Source: Candidatus Melainabacteria bacterium (GTDB lineage Bacteria > Cyanobacteriota > Vampirovibrionia > Vampirovibrionales > JAJTHC01). From it: DNA of 9,550 nucleotides. Of this stretch, positions 1 to 5,242 are shown in pieces. The translations under genes were made by a program, and so were the position numbers. The stretch covers positions 1-9,550 of the forward strand of contig JAPLIO010000013.1 of NCBI GenBank assembly GCA_026389055.1, written 5' to 3'. Position 1 is the first letter of the stretch, and each line of letters opens with the position of its first letter. The notes under the pieces are model-generated. The model saw nothing but the letters and a program-made list of their open reading frames with translations, had not been told where the DNA came from and did no database searches.

Positions 1-12
1 AGTTTTTTGAAC

Positions 13-315
13 ATGATGTTACCGTTGGTTAGTGAACAATTATGTGCGGATTTAGAAGCCTTGCTTCGCCACCCTGAACAATTTACCCAGTGGCAAAAGC
101 AGATGATTCATCAACTACAAGAATCAAACCCCGAAGTAAATGCCTTGTTGTTGAATTTAGCCCAACAAAGCGAAGACCCTAAGGCCGCTATTCTAGCAGG
201 TTTTTCTGTTTACCAAGTGTTGCATTGGGCGTATGAAGCACAAAGAAATACGCAATTTATGGGTATTCAAGCCCAAAGCCAGTCGGTTAATGAAGCAACC
301 AATAGTCAAGCATAA
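13..315 (+). CDS. Small hypothetical protein upstream of fliW, possibly 5'-truncated
   Basis: About 100 residues, soluble and probably helical: the first 90 residues are rich in Leu, Gln, Glu and Ala, with no signal peptide or membrane segment, and the tail is polar (Gln/Ser/Asn). I do not recognise the family. The gene sits 61 nt upstream of fliW on the same strand, which suggests a shared transcript and a possible motility or regulatory role (inference from position only). The start is uncertain. Tandem ATGs lie at 13 and 16, a TTG at 7 is in frame, and the frame stays open to the window edge, so the true N-terminus could lie outside. Only 12 bases are visible upstream and no Shine-Dalgarno can be seen there. 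It ends with TAA at 313-315. Confidence 0.65.
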   Translation: MMLPLVSEQLCADLEALLRHPEQFTQWQKQMIHQLQESNPEVNALLLNLAQQSEDPKAAILAGFSVYQVLHWAYEAQRNTQFMGIQAQSQSVNEATNSQA

Positions 316-376
316 ATAGTATCATTCCAAACTTTTTTTCCTGTTTCCTGACTGAAAAGGGTGTGTATAAACCATC

Positions 377-946
377 ATGATGATGACCATTCAAACAACC
401 AAAACAACAACCGATTCTTCACAAACCTTAGAAATGGTTTCTAACCAAACCACTGAGGGCATTAGTTTTAATACCTTACGCTTTGGGCAGGTTACGGTGC
501 CATTAGACCGTATTGTAGAGTTTGCCAGCCCCATTTTAGGCTTTGAAGGCTTAAAGCAATTTGCTATTTTAGACCACGACGAAGATTCTCCTTTTAAGTG
601 GTTGCAATCTGTTGAAGATCAAGATTTGGCGTTTGTCATTACCAACCCAACCATCTTCGGTATTGCCTATGAATTTGTCGTACCTGAAGATGCCGTTAGT
701 TTGCTGGGCATTGAAAAAGCGGAAGATACCTTGGTATTTACCTTGGTTACCATTCCAGATAACGACCCCGCCAAAATGACTGCCAACTTGTTGGGCCCAC
801 TGGTGGTAAACCAATATACCCGCAAAGCCATGCAAGTAATTTTAAATGATAATAAGCAGTACAGCACCAAAGTACGCTTGTTAAGCGATGATGCCCTAGA
901 TTCACCAGAAGAGGAAGCTTCTGCTACACCGAACCCTACCTCGTAA
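377..946 (+). CDS. fliW: Flagellar assembly factor FliW
   Basis: FliW is a cytoplasmic protein that binds CsrA and blocks its RNA binding; flagellin displaces it, so CsrA represses flagellin translation only when flagellin is in excess (known from Bacillus and Campylobacter). Family hallmarks are visible: LRFGQVTVP near residue 35, ILGFEGLKQFAIL, SPFKWLQSVEDQDLAFVITNP in the middle, and TANLLGPLVVN...TRKAMQVIL and YSTKVRL towards the end. At 189 residues it is longer than the usual 130-150. The excess is a Thr/Gln-rich N-terminal extension of about 28 residues and an acidic/Ser-Pro tail of about 20. The start is a triple ATG (377, 380, 383); an in-frame ATG at residue 20 could give a more typical N-terminus. 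The nearest G-rich Shine-Dalgarno-like stretch, AAGGG, is about 15 nt upstream, which is unusually far. csrA follows 112 nt downstream, the classical partner arrangement. Confidence 0.95.
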   Translation: MMMTIQTTKTTTDSSQTLEMVSNQTTEGISFNTLRFGQVTVPLDRIVEFASPILGFEGLKQFAILDHDEDSPFKWLQSVEDQDLAFVITNPTIFGIAYEFVVPEDAVSLLGIEKAEDTLVFTLVTIPDNDPAKMTANLLGPLVVNQYTRKAMQVILNDNKQYSTKVRLLSDDALDSPEEEASATPNPTS

Positions 947-964
947 CACTGACGGTTAAGCGTA

Positions 965-981
965 ACCCTTTTTTGAAGGGT
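965..981 (+). other. Short stem-loop just after fliW
   Basis: ACCCTT (965-970) pairs with AAGGGT (976-981) around a 5-nt loop, 19 nt after the fliW stop codon. Only a broken T run (TCTTTG) follows, so this is at best a weak or leaky terminator; it may instead stabilise the fliW 3' end or form part of the csrA leader. Confidence 0.4.
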
Positions 982-998
982 CTTTGAGTGTTTTCAAC

Positions 999-1021
999 TG
1001 CTTTTTTTTGAGAAAAAAGCA
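999..1021 (+). promoter_or_regulatory. Perfect 9-bp hairpin in the csrA leader
   Basis: TGCTTTTTT (999-1007) pairs perfectly with AAAAAAGCA (1013-1021) around the loop TTGAG. It lies 38 nt upstream of the first csrA ATG, so it would fold in the csrA leader RNA. The A/T-rich stem makes it a weak but complete structure. With the hairpin at 965-981 it gives two consecutive stem-loops between fliW and csrA, which could tune csrA expression relative to fliW (inference). Confidence 0.45.
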
Positions 1022-1042
1022 ACAAGGTCGTGTTAGAGAAGT

Positions 1043-1047
1043 AGGAG
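1043..1047 (+). promoter_or_regulatory. csrA ribosome binding site containing a GGA CsrA-type motif
   Basis: AGGAG at 1043-1047 lies 11 nt before the first of two tandem csrA start codons. It contains GGA, the core of CsrA binding sites, so CsrA could compete with ribosomes on its own message, as known for several csrA genes. Only one GGA is visible here, so autoregulation is an inference. The site also argues for the ATGs at 1059/1062 over the upstream in-frame TTG at 984. Confidence 0.55.
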
Positions 1048-1058
1048 CCACGGGTGTT

Positions 1059-1322
1059 ATGATGCTGGTGTTAAGCCGTAAAATTGGTGAAAAAATAGTC
1101 ATCGGTAACGATGTGTTTATTACCGTGCTGGAAGTGCGTGGCGATAATGTGAAATTGGGGATGGATGCCCCGAAGCATATTTCCATTCATCGCGAAGAAA
1201 TTTATCAAGAAATTATTAGTGCCAACCAACAGGCACGGTCAGGCTCGTTGCCTTCACAACGGTTAGATGAAACGTTGTCTCAAGCCAGTAAGTTATTCCT
1301 TTCTCAAAAAAACAAACCGTAG
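1059..1322 (+). CDS. csrA: Translational regulator CsrA
   Basis: CsrA/RsmA homodimers bind GGA motifs in mRNA leaders and usually block translation. From the second ATG (1062) the sequence begins MLVLSRKIGEKIVIG, the canonical family start, followed by VRGDNVKLGMDAPKHISIHREEIYQEI. The RNA-contacting Leu4 and Arg44 are present. The protein is 86-87 residues, longer than the about 61 of enterobacteria. The extra C-terminal tail (SGSLPSQRLDETLSQASKLFLSQKNKP) fits CsrA proteins that work with FliW, where the C-terminal region contributes to FliW binding (family knowledge). ATG codons occur in tandem at 1059 and 1062, and AGGAG sits 11 nt upstream of the first. Neighbouring fliW supports a FliW-CsrA flagellin homeostasis circuit; the flagellin gene itself is not in this window. 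Confidence 0.96.
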   Translation: MMLVLSRKIGEKIVIGNDVFITVLEVRGDNVKLGMDAPKHISIHREEIYQEIISANQQARSGSLPSQRLDETLSQASKLFLSQKNKP

Positions 1323-1403
1323 AAGTTATGAAAAAAATTTCCATTGGTGGTTGCTGAAATGGGTTACTTGCTTTGGTGTTGGTTTAGGGTGTAAACTGTT
1401 GAT

Positions 1404-2309
1404 ATGATGATTTTTCAGGCTTTTTTTAAGCAAGAACCACAATCGAATAAACGAGGGGTCATTCACCCCATAGGGCAACCAGCAGTGGTACCTGCGTGGA
1501 TAAGCCTGCCATTGCCAGAAGCCTTGAAAGCATTACATTCTGCCAGAAAAGCCCTTTGGCAAGAAAAAAATCCGCAACGGTGTTTGTGCTTGTTACCCGT
1601 GAATCCGCTTTATTATGAAGGGGTATTGCCTGCCCATTGGGTTAGCAATTTATTGGTAGATTTAACAGGTGAAGCGTATTTGGCTTCGCAACAGTATGAA
1701 CGAGCAGCCCAGTTGTTTCAGCGGTATGGCTTGCCAGAACGGGCAGGATGGGCTTGGCTATTGGCAGGGCAGTTTCAACAAGCCTTTGAAGTATGGCAGC
1801 CTTTTCTACAACAGGCTGTAGAAAGGCAGGAATCCTGTGTGGAATCAGCTATTCCAGTGTATACGCCATCGGTGTTAAAGCCCGTTTTAGCCATTCAGGC
1901 GGATTGGTTGGTAACGCAGTGGGGGCTACTAACCAACCAATTTCAGCAGTGGCCCAGTGTGTTGCAGTTACGTAATGCCCTTGAAAACGATGTTACGCAA
2001 CTGGTGCAGGCGAACCAACTAGCGGTGTTGGATGCTTATTTAGCCAAGTTGGATTGGTTTGTACAGGTGAATGTAGAAGTGTATAAGCTGGCGGGAAGAA
2101 GTTTGTTTTATTTGGGGTTATTTGCTCCTGCTCATCGGTTATTGTTGCAGGGGCAAGGTACTGTGGCAACGGATGCGGAAGTGTATTTTCATTTGGGGCA
2201 GTATTATGTGGCTTGTAAGCAGGCGGTAGAAGCAAGGTTAATGCTTCGCCAGTGTTTGTGGATAAACCCACACTACCAGCCTGCTGAAGCCTTATTAGCA
2301 TCGTTGTGA
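1404..2309 (+). CDS. TPR-like helical repeat protein downstream of csrA
   Basis: A 301-residue protein with no signal peptide or clear membrane helix. Two stretches look like tetratricopeptide repeats. Around residues 88-130 a GEAYLASQQYERAAQLFQRYG unit is followed by a second helix pair (WAWLLAGQFQQAFEVWQ). Near the C-terminus (about 265-297) there is VYFHLGQYYVACKQAVEARLMLRQCLWINPHYQPA. The middle is also helical, Leu/Gln/Val-rich and less regular, consistent with degenerate TPR or SEL1-like helices. TPR proteins are protein-interaction scaffolds, so no enzymatic role can be assigned. It follows csrA by 81 nt on the same strand and may share its transcript. The tandem ATG at 1404/1407 is the only sensible start, because an in-frame TAA lies at 1392-1394. 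The nearest G-rich stretch (AGGG) is 14 nt upstream. Confidence 0.8.
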   Translation: MMIFQAFFKQEPQSNKRGVIHPIGQPAVVPAWISLPLPEALKALHSARKALWQEKNPQRCLCLLPVNPLYYEGVLPAHWVSNLLVDLTGEAYLASQQYERAAQLFQRYGLPERAGWAWLLAGQFQQAFEVWQPFLQQAVERQESCVESAIPVYTPSVLKPVLAIQADWLVTQWGLLTNQFQQWPSVLQLRNALENDVTQLVQANQLAVLDAYLAKLDWFVQVNVEVYKLAGRSLFYLGLFAPAHRLLLQGQGTVATDAEVYFHLGQYYVACKQAVEARLMLRQCLWINPHYQPAEALLASL

Positions 2310-2365
2310 TGGTGTTATTTTGACTATAGATTGGCTAGATTTTATTTTAAAACAGAGATTTATAG

Positions 2366-2457
2366 CTTCAAACCATATGTAGTTGAAGATAGGCTGGTGC
2401 GAACGTAGTGAAGCAGAGCAATTAGGGAGCCTCTAGCTTCCGCTCAAGCCTGTTTTT
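2366..2457 (+). ncRNA. Candidate structured RNA ending in a T tract
   Basis: Several nested complementary segments lie between the TPR-like gene and the next (convergent) gene. CTTCAA (2366-2371) pairs with TTGAAG (2383-2388). AGGCT (2391-2395) pairs with AGCCT (2447-2451) and encloses GAGC (2416-2419)/GCTC (2442-2445) and GGAGC (2426-2430)/GCTTCC (2436-2441, one bulge). The outer stem is followed at once by G and five Ts (2453-2457), as in an intrinsic terminator. It could be the structured 3' end of the upstream mRNA, an independent small RNA, or the remnant of a mobile-element RNA. I recognise no named RNA family, and no open frame of note covers it. Confidence 0.35.
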
Positions 2458-2477
2458 AACGTACAAGAAACAAGTCG

Positions 2478-2497
2478 ACCCTTGAGAGGGGTTTTTT
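2478..2497 (+). terminator. Short intrinsic terminator after the fliW-csrA-TPR block
   Basis: ACCCTT (2478-2483) pairs with AGGGGT (2487-2492), including one G-T pair, around a 3-nt loop; an uninterrupted T run extends to 2497. It is oriented for the + strand and lies in the convergent gap after the TPR-like gene. The stem is short, so termination may be partial. Confidence 0.5.
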
Positions 2498-2518
2498 AAG
2501 GGGGCGTGGAGTCCCCTT
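2498..2518. other. 8-bp stem-loop with GGA in the loop
   Basis: AAGGGGGC (2498-2505) pairs with GTCCCCTT (2511-2518), with one G-T pair, around the loop GTGGA. On the + strand a GGA presented in a hairpin loop is the preferred CsrA target geometry. One site alone is weak evidence of CsrA binding. No T tract follows on either strand. Confidence 0.4.
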
Positions 2519-2533
2519 GAATTTGTGGGGGGG

Positions 2534-2569
2534 TGTCGGGGGGGCTGCCAAATAGCAGTCCCCCTGACA
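2534..2569. other. 15-bp GC-rich stem-loop in the convergent intergenic region
   Basis: Bases 2534-2548 pair with 2555-2569 over 15 continuous pairs, two of them G-T on the + strand, around the six-base loop CAAATA. No T tract follows on either strand, so it is not a standard intrinsic terminator. It could be a repeat-type palindrome, a transcription or processing barrier between the convergent genes, or part of a structured RNA. Together with the preceding hairpins, it means bases 2366-2569 of the 310-nt gap are almost wholly taken up by potential secondary structure. Confidence 0.6.
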
Positions 2570-2619
2570 AAAGCCCTAGCCCGAAGTGATTAACCTTAGC
2601 CTCAAGATCTAAAAATAAA

Positions 2620-2907
2620 TCAGTCTTGTTTATCCAATAAATCCATCACCTTAGGAATCAGCCGATTAACATGCCTACTTAACTGTTGCAATTCTTCCCG
2701 AATCAGTCGTAAATCTTGTGCGTATTCATCTCTAGGCATATAGCGTTCCGCAATAGAAGCTCTTAGCCTTTCTAAATCACCGCTTTTACAAAAAACACCC
2801 AAACTGGTTAGCCAGCTTATTAGCGGAATCAGAATAAACCACGCTAGTTCAGGTAGTAAGCTAATGGAATCAGCAGAAATGAGGGGTAGCAGGGTATCGG
2901 TCATCAT
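2620..2907 (-). CDS. Small single-helix membrane protein with coiled-coil tail
   Basis: A 95-residue protein. Residues about 21-40 (AWFILIPLISWLTSLGVF) form one hydrophobic helix. A charged segment follows with heptad-like spacing (DLERLRASIAERY...DEYAQDLRLIREELQQLSRHVNRLIPKVMDLL) that looks like an amphipathic helix or coiled coil. This one-helix plus coiled-coil layout recurs in phage accessory proteins (Mu gp25-like DUF2730, holin-associated proteins) and in small cell-envelope proteins. I cannot place it in a family, and nothing else nearby looks like phage. The start is a tandem ATG (2905-2907 and 2902-2904) with AGGA 10 nt upstream. It ends with TGA at 2620 and converges on the TPR-like gene. 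It lies 141 nt downstream of the hook-rod gene on the same strand, so it may be read with it. The gap shows a T-rich run but no stable terminator hairpin. Confidence 0.7.
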   Translation of the reverse strand: MMTDTLLPLISADSISLLPELAWFILIPLISWLTSLGVFCKSGDLERLRASIAERYMPRDEYAQDLRLIREELQQLSRHVNRLIPKVMDLLDKQD

Positions 2908-3048
2908 GGTGGGGAAATCCTGTTTTTTTAGGGTAGGGTCAATTAGTGAAGATAGCGTTTACCATCTATTTTTAGAATAGAAGATAGTGGCTTAATTGAT
3001 TACCTAAAAAAAGGATGCAATATAATAATGGTAAATTGGTATAACGAG

Positions 3049-3900
3049 CTACTGAATTAACCGTAACGCTTCTTCCAGCAAGGTTTTGTTAGTTTGAATG
3101 AGCTTCGTGCCAAAGTTCATTAACGTTTTGGCATTCTGTAAATACTCTACTTGGCTCTTCAAATCTACGTTAGAAAGTTCCACCAAGCCAGAACGCACTT
3201 CCCCCGTGCCTTCTAGCGGTTCGCCACTCATCGGGGTCGGCACAAACTGTAAATCATCCGTTTGAGCTAACGAACTAGGATTTTGAAAATTCACCAACGC
3301 AATCTTATAAAGTGGTACATTATCCTTTCCCCCATTAGCAACGCCAACAACCGTGCCATCCGCTTTTACTTTGTATTCATCATACTTACCAAAAAATTTG
3401 CCATTGGTGGGGTCTACCCACAACGTAATTTCTGAACTAGGAATATGCCCTGGCCCGCCTTTGGTTTGATTGGGCATATTCCCTGCCGTACCAGCAGACA
3501 TCATTGAATCTGCACCCGTAACAGGTTTACCCGTTTCATCTAGCAAATAGCCCTGTAATTTATCGCCCTTTTCATTGACGATAGTTCCTTCGCCATTAAA
3601 CTTAAAATCGCCCGTTCGGGTGTATCGCAACTGCCCTTCCTTGTTACGAATAGCAAACCAGCCTTCGCCTTCAATCATCAAATTAGTGGGGCCTTTACCG
3701 GGGTGAGATTTCCCCTGTTCCTTCTTGCGGTCAACATCCGTTGCCCGAACGCCCTGCAAAAAATCCGTAAAGTTAATCGATTCTTCCTTAAACCCTGGGG
3801 TGTAAATGTTGCCTAAGTTCACGGCAGTGGTTTCATACCAAGCCCGTGCAGCCCGAGACGTATTTAAGGCGGTAATAAAGGGGTCATACATCATCATCAT
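3049..3900 (-). CDS. Flagellar hook/rod family protein (FlgE/FlgF/FlgG type)
   Basis: A 283-residue axial flagellar protein that would polymerise in the rod or hook outside the inner membrane after type III export. The N-terminal rod-type segment (residues 8-48) includes NLGNIYTPGFKEE, the counterpart of the ANxNTPGFK signature. Residues 73-115 (NLMIEGEGWFAIR...GQLRYTRTGDFKFNGEGTIVNEKGDKLQGY) match the central FlgE/F/G signature. The C-terminus (SGLVELSNVDLKSQVEYLQNAKTLMNFGTKLIQTNKTLLEEALRLI) matches the terminal coiled-coil. The length fits FlgG or FlgF (250-265) better than FlgE (about 400), but the position directly after a FliK-like gene is where flgD/flgE usually lie, so I leave the symbol open. 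The TGNMPNQTKGGPGHIP stretch is an unusual Gly/Pro-rich insert. It starts with four consecutive ATGs (3889-3900); TAGG lies 7 nt upstream of the first. Only 8 nt separate it from the upstream gene, so the two are surely co-transcribed. Confidence 0.9.
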   Translation of the reverse strand: MMMMYDPFITALNTSRAARAWYETTAVNLGNIYTPGFKEESINFTDFLQGVRATDVDRKKEQGKSHPGKGPTNLMIEGEGWFAIRNKEGQLRYTRTGDFKFNGEGTIVNEKGDKLQGYLLDETGKPVTGADSMMSAGTAGNMPNQTKGGPGHIPSSEITLWVDPTNGKFFGKYDEYKVKADGTVVGVANGGKDNVPLYKIALVNFQNPSSLAQTDDLQFVPTPMSGEPLEGTGEVRSGLVELSNVDLKSQVEYLQNAKTLMNFGTKLIQTNKTLLEEALRLIQ

Positions 3901-3908
3901 AGTAAAAC

Positions 3909-4799
3909 CTAGCTCCCTTGTTGTTGTTGTTGTTTAGAAGGGGTGTTCTGGTGGGGATTTTGAGAAGGGTGTTCCTGCTGTTTTTGGTGCGATTGATTAC
4001 CCTGTTCTTCAGCCGAGGCTTCAGCAGAAGAAGCCGTCATTGGGCGAAAGGATAAATCGCCCACGGGTAGTTGTTTTTGCACCATCTGGGCTTTTAACTG
4101 TTCCAACTGGGCAGAAAGTTGCCCCAGAGCCTTCGCATCGCCATTGGTGGAAAGGAATTCCGCACTCACCTGTTTACCTTTAATTTTGAAGACAATCGAT
4201 AGCGTATCATCCACCGTAATGCGGATAGGCTTACCTGTTTTATAGCCTTCGGCTAGTTGGGCTTGGAATTTTTCGCTTAACGCATAAGCGTGCTTTAAAC
4301 CTGCAGAAGCGAAGCCTTCGCCTTCAGGTGTGCCACTAATGCTATTGCCTTCTAGTTGCCAAAAATGCTGGATGGGTTGCAGTAACGGGTTAGGGGCTGT
4401 TAGCGTCATATTCGGTTGATTTTTAACCGCTTCCAGCCACGCTTTATCTTCTTTAGAGAGGGGAAAGGGCGGTTCAGCAGTCGTTTTTTTGAGAGGTTCT
4501 ACTGTAGCATCTGATTTTTTATTGATAGCGGCTAGACCTTGGCTGGCTTTTAGTAAAGCCGTAGTACGGTCTGTTAATTCGGTAGCGGAAGGGTAGCTTT
4601 GCAGTAAGGCTCTATCGGGCGTGTTAATCAGCGGGGCGGCATGGTCTGAACTGGCACTTGCCCATTCTAGTCTGGTAATAAGGTCTGCAAACGATAGGAT
4701 TTCATCGGTGTTAATGCTAAAGGGTTTAGCAGGCGTAGCCGAAGAGCCAGCCTCTGACGAGGTGGCGGTAACGATTAGCGGAGGCTTGAAAAAATTCAT
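3909..4799 (-). CDS. fliK: Flagellar hook-length control protein, FliK-like
   Basis: Predicted cytoplasmic/exported molecular ruler that stops hook growth and switches export specificity. The family is recognised by architecture more than identity. The N-terminal half is low complexity, rich in Ser, Ala, Thr and Pro. A C-terminal region (GKPIRITVDDTLSIVFKIKGKQVSAEFLSTNGDAKALGQLSAQLEQLKAQMVQKQLPVGDLSFRP, about residues 190-253) fits the Flg_hook pattern of short strands, a helix (LxxxLxxLxxxL) and a final strand. The tail is rich in Gln/Ser/His and ends in a run of Gln encoded by five CAA triplets (3918-3932). The hook/rod gene starts 8 nt downstream. I chose the ATG at 4799 (296 residues). 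The frame stays open to an ATG at 4934, but that would read through a strong terminator hairpin (4888-4913) and add a Pro-rich leader with no family counterpart. Confidence 0.65.
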   Translation of the reverse strand: MNFFKPPLIVTATSSEAGSSATPAKPFSINTDEILSFADLITRLEWASASSDHAAPLINTPDRALLQSYPSATELTDRTTALLKASQGLAAINKKSDATVEPLKKTTAEPPFPLSKEDKAWLEAVKNQPNMTLTAPNPLLQPIQHFWQLEGNSISGTPEGEGFASAGLKHAYALSEKFQAQLAEGYKTGKPIRITVDDTLSIVFKIKGKQVSAEFLSTNGDAKALGQLSAQLEQLKAQMVQKQLPVGDLSFRPMTASSAEASAEEQGNQSHQKQQEHPSQNPHQNTPSKQQQQQGS

Positions 4800-4877
4800 A
4801 GCGAAAGGGTGCCTATCATTAAAAATTTGAAGCAGAGAGACAGTGGTTGCTATGGGTGGTTTCGGCGAAGCTTGGCT

Positions 4878-4913
4878 CAAAACAAAACCCCCTCCATCTA
4901 ACAGTGGAGGGGG
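4878..4913 (-). terminator. Strong intrinsic terminator for the toxin-antitoxin operon
   Basis: A perfect 9-bp GC-rich stem (4888-4896 with 4905-4913, loop of 8) is followed on the - strand by TTTTGTTTTG (4887-4878). It sits 67 nt beyond the relE stop codon and 79 nt before the preferred fliK start. It therefore separates the two minus-strand units. On the + strand the following tract (CTTTGTG) is poor. Confidence 0.85.
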
Positions 4914-4979
4914 CTTTGTGCGAGGCTTTTTCAAAAGAAGGGCAGGAGAGTAGCTAAAGGTTAAGAAGCAGAGGACGCT

Positions 4980-5240
4980 CTATAATTGGTTGTAAATATC
5001 TTTACGGTTGCCTAGGGTTAATATCGTAATAACCACTTCGGTTTCTAGTACTTCATACACAATACGGTATTCACTAAACCGAATGCGATACAACGAATGA
5101 AAGCCTTTCAACTTTTTAGCACTGGCAGGGAATGGGTTGCTGGCTAGCTCATCAATTTTTTTAGCTAATTTGGGCTGAATAACCTTCGGCAACTTTTTCA
5201 GTTGCTCAATGGCTTTTTCGGTAATGTTAATGGTATACAT
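4980..5240 (-). CDS. RelE-family toxin of a type II toxin-antitoxin pair
   Basis: An 86-residue protein with the full RelE/ParE fold pattern: an N-terminal strand (MYTINITEKA), a helix pair rich in Lys (EQLKKLPKVIQPKLAKKIDEL), then KKLKGFHSLYRIRFSEYRIVYEVLETEVVITILTLGNRKDIY. RelE toxins cleave mRNA in the ribosomal A site. The basic cluster Lys42-Lys43-Lys45, Arg52/Arg54, Arg79 and Tyr83 lies where catalytic and RNA-contacting residues of RelE occur, so the toxin looks intact. ParE (gyrase) toxins share this fold, but the NRKDIY ending and the Phd/YefM partner favour RelE/YoeB-like RNase activity. Its ATG lies 2 nt after the antitoxin stop codon, implying translational coupling. A terminator follows 67 nt downstream. 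Confidence 0.9.
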   Translation of the reverse strand: MYTINITEKAIEQLKKLPKVIQPKLAKKIDELASNPFPASAKKLKGFHSLYRIRFSEYRIVYEVLETEVVITILTLGNRKDIYNQL

Positions 5241-5242
5241 GC

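Noticed and set aside
362..376. TATAAA at 366-371 as a -10 box for fliW.
   Set aside because: It would leave a leader of only a few bases and there is no -35 at the proper distance.
984..1058. N-terminal extension of csrA by 25 residues from a TTG at 984.
   Set aside because: It covers two leader hairpins and the AGGAG ribosome site; CsrA proteins start at MLVLSRK, encoded from 1062.
1328..1357. Nine-codon ORF (MKKISIGGC) between csrA and the TPR-like gene.
   Set aside because: No Shine-Dalgarno, no conserved feature, and tiny ORFs of this size are expected by chance.
2366..2518. CsrB/RsmZ-type CsrA-sponge RNA.
   Set aside because: Only one GGA lies in a clear hairpin loop; sponge RNAs carry many.
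3918..3932. Five TTG triplets (CAA on the coding strand) as a phase-variation repeat.
   Set aside because: A triplet repeat cannot shift the frame, and Gln-rich tails are normal in FliK-like proteins.
4800..4830. Sigma-54-like element (GGCAC...CGC) upstream of the FliK-like gene.
   Set aside because: The spacing between the GG and GC dinucleotides is one base short of the invariant distance, and the match lies right at the start codon.
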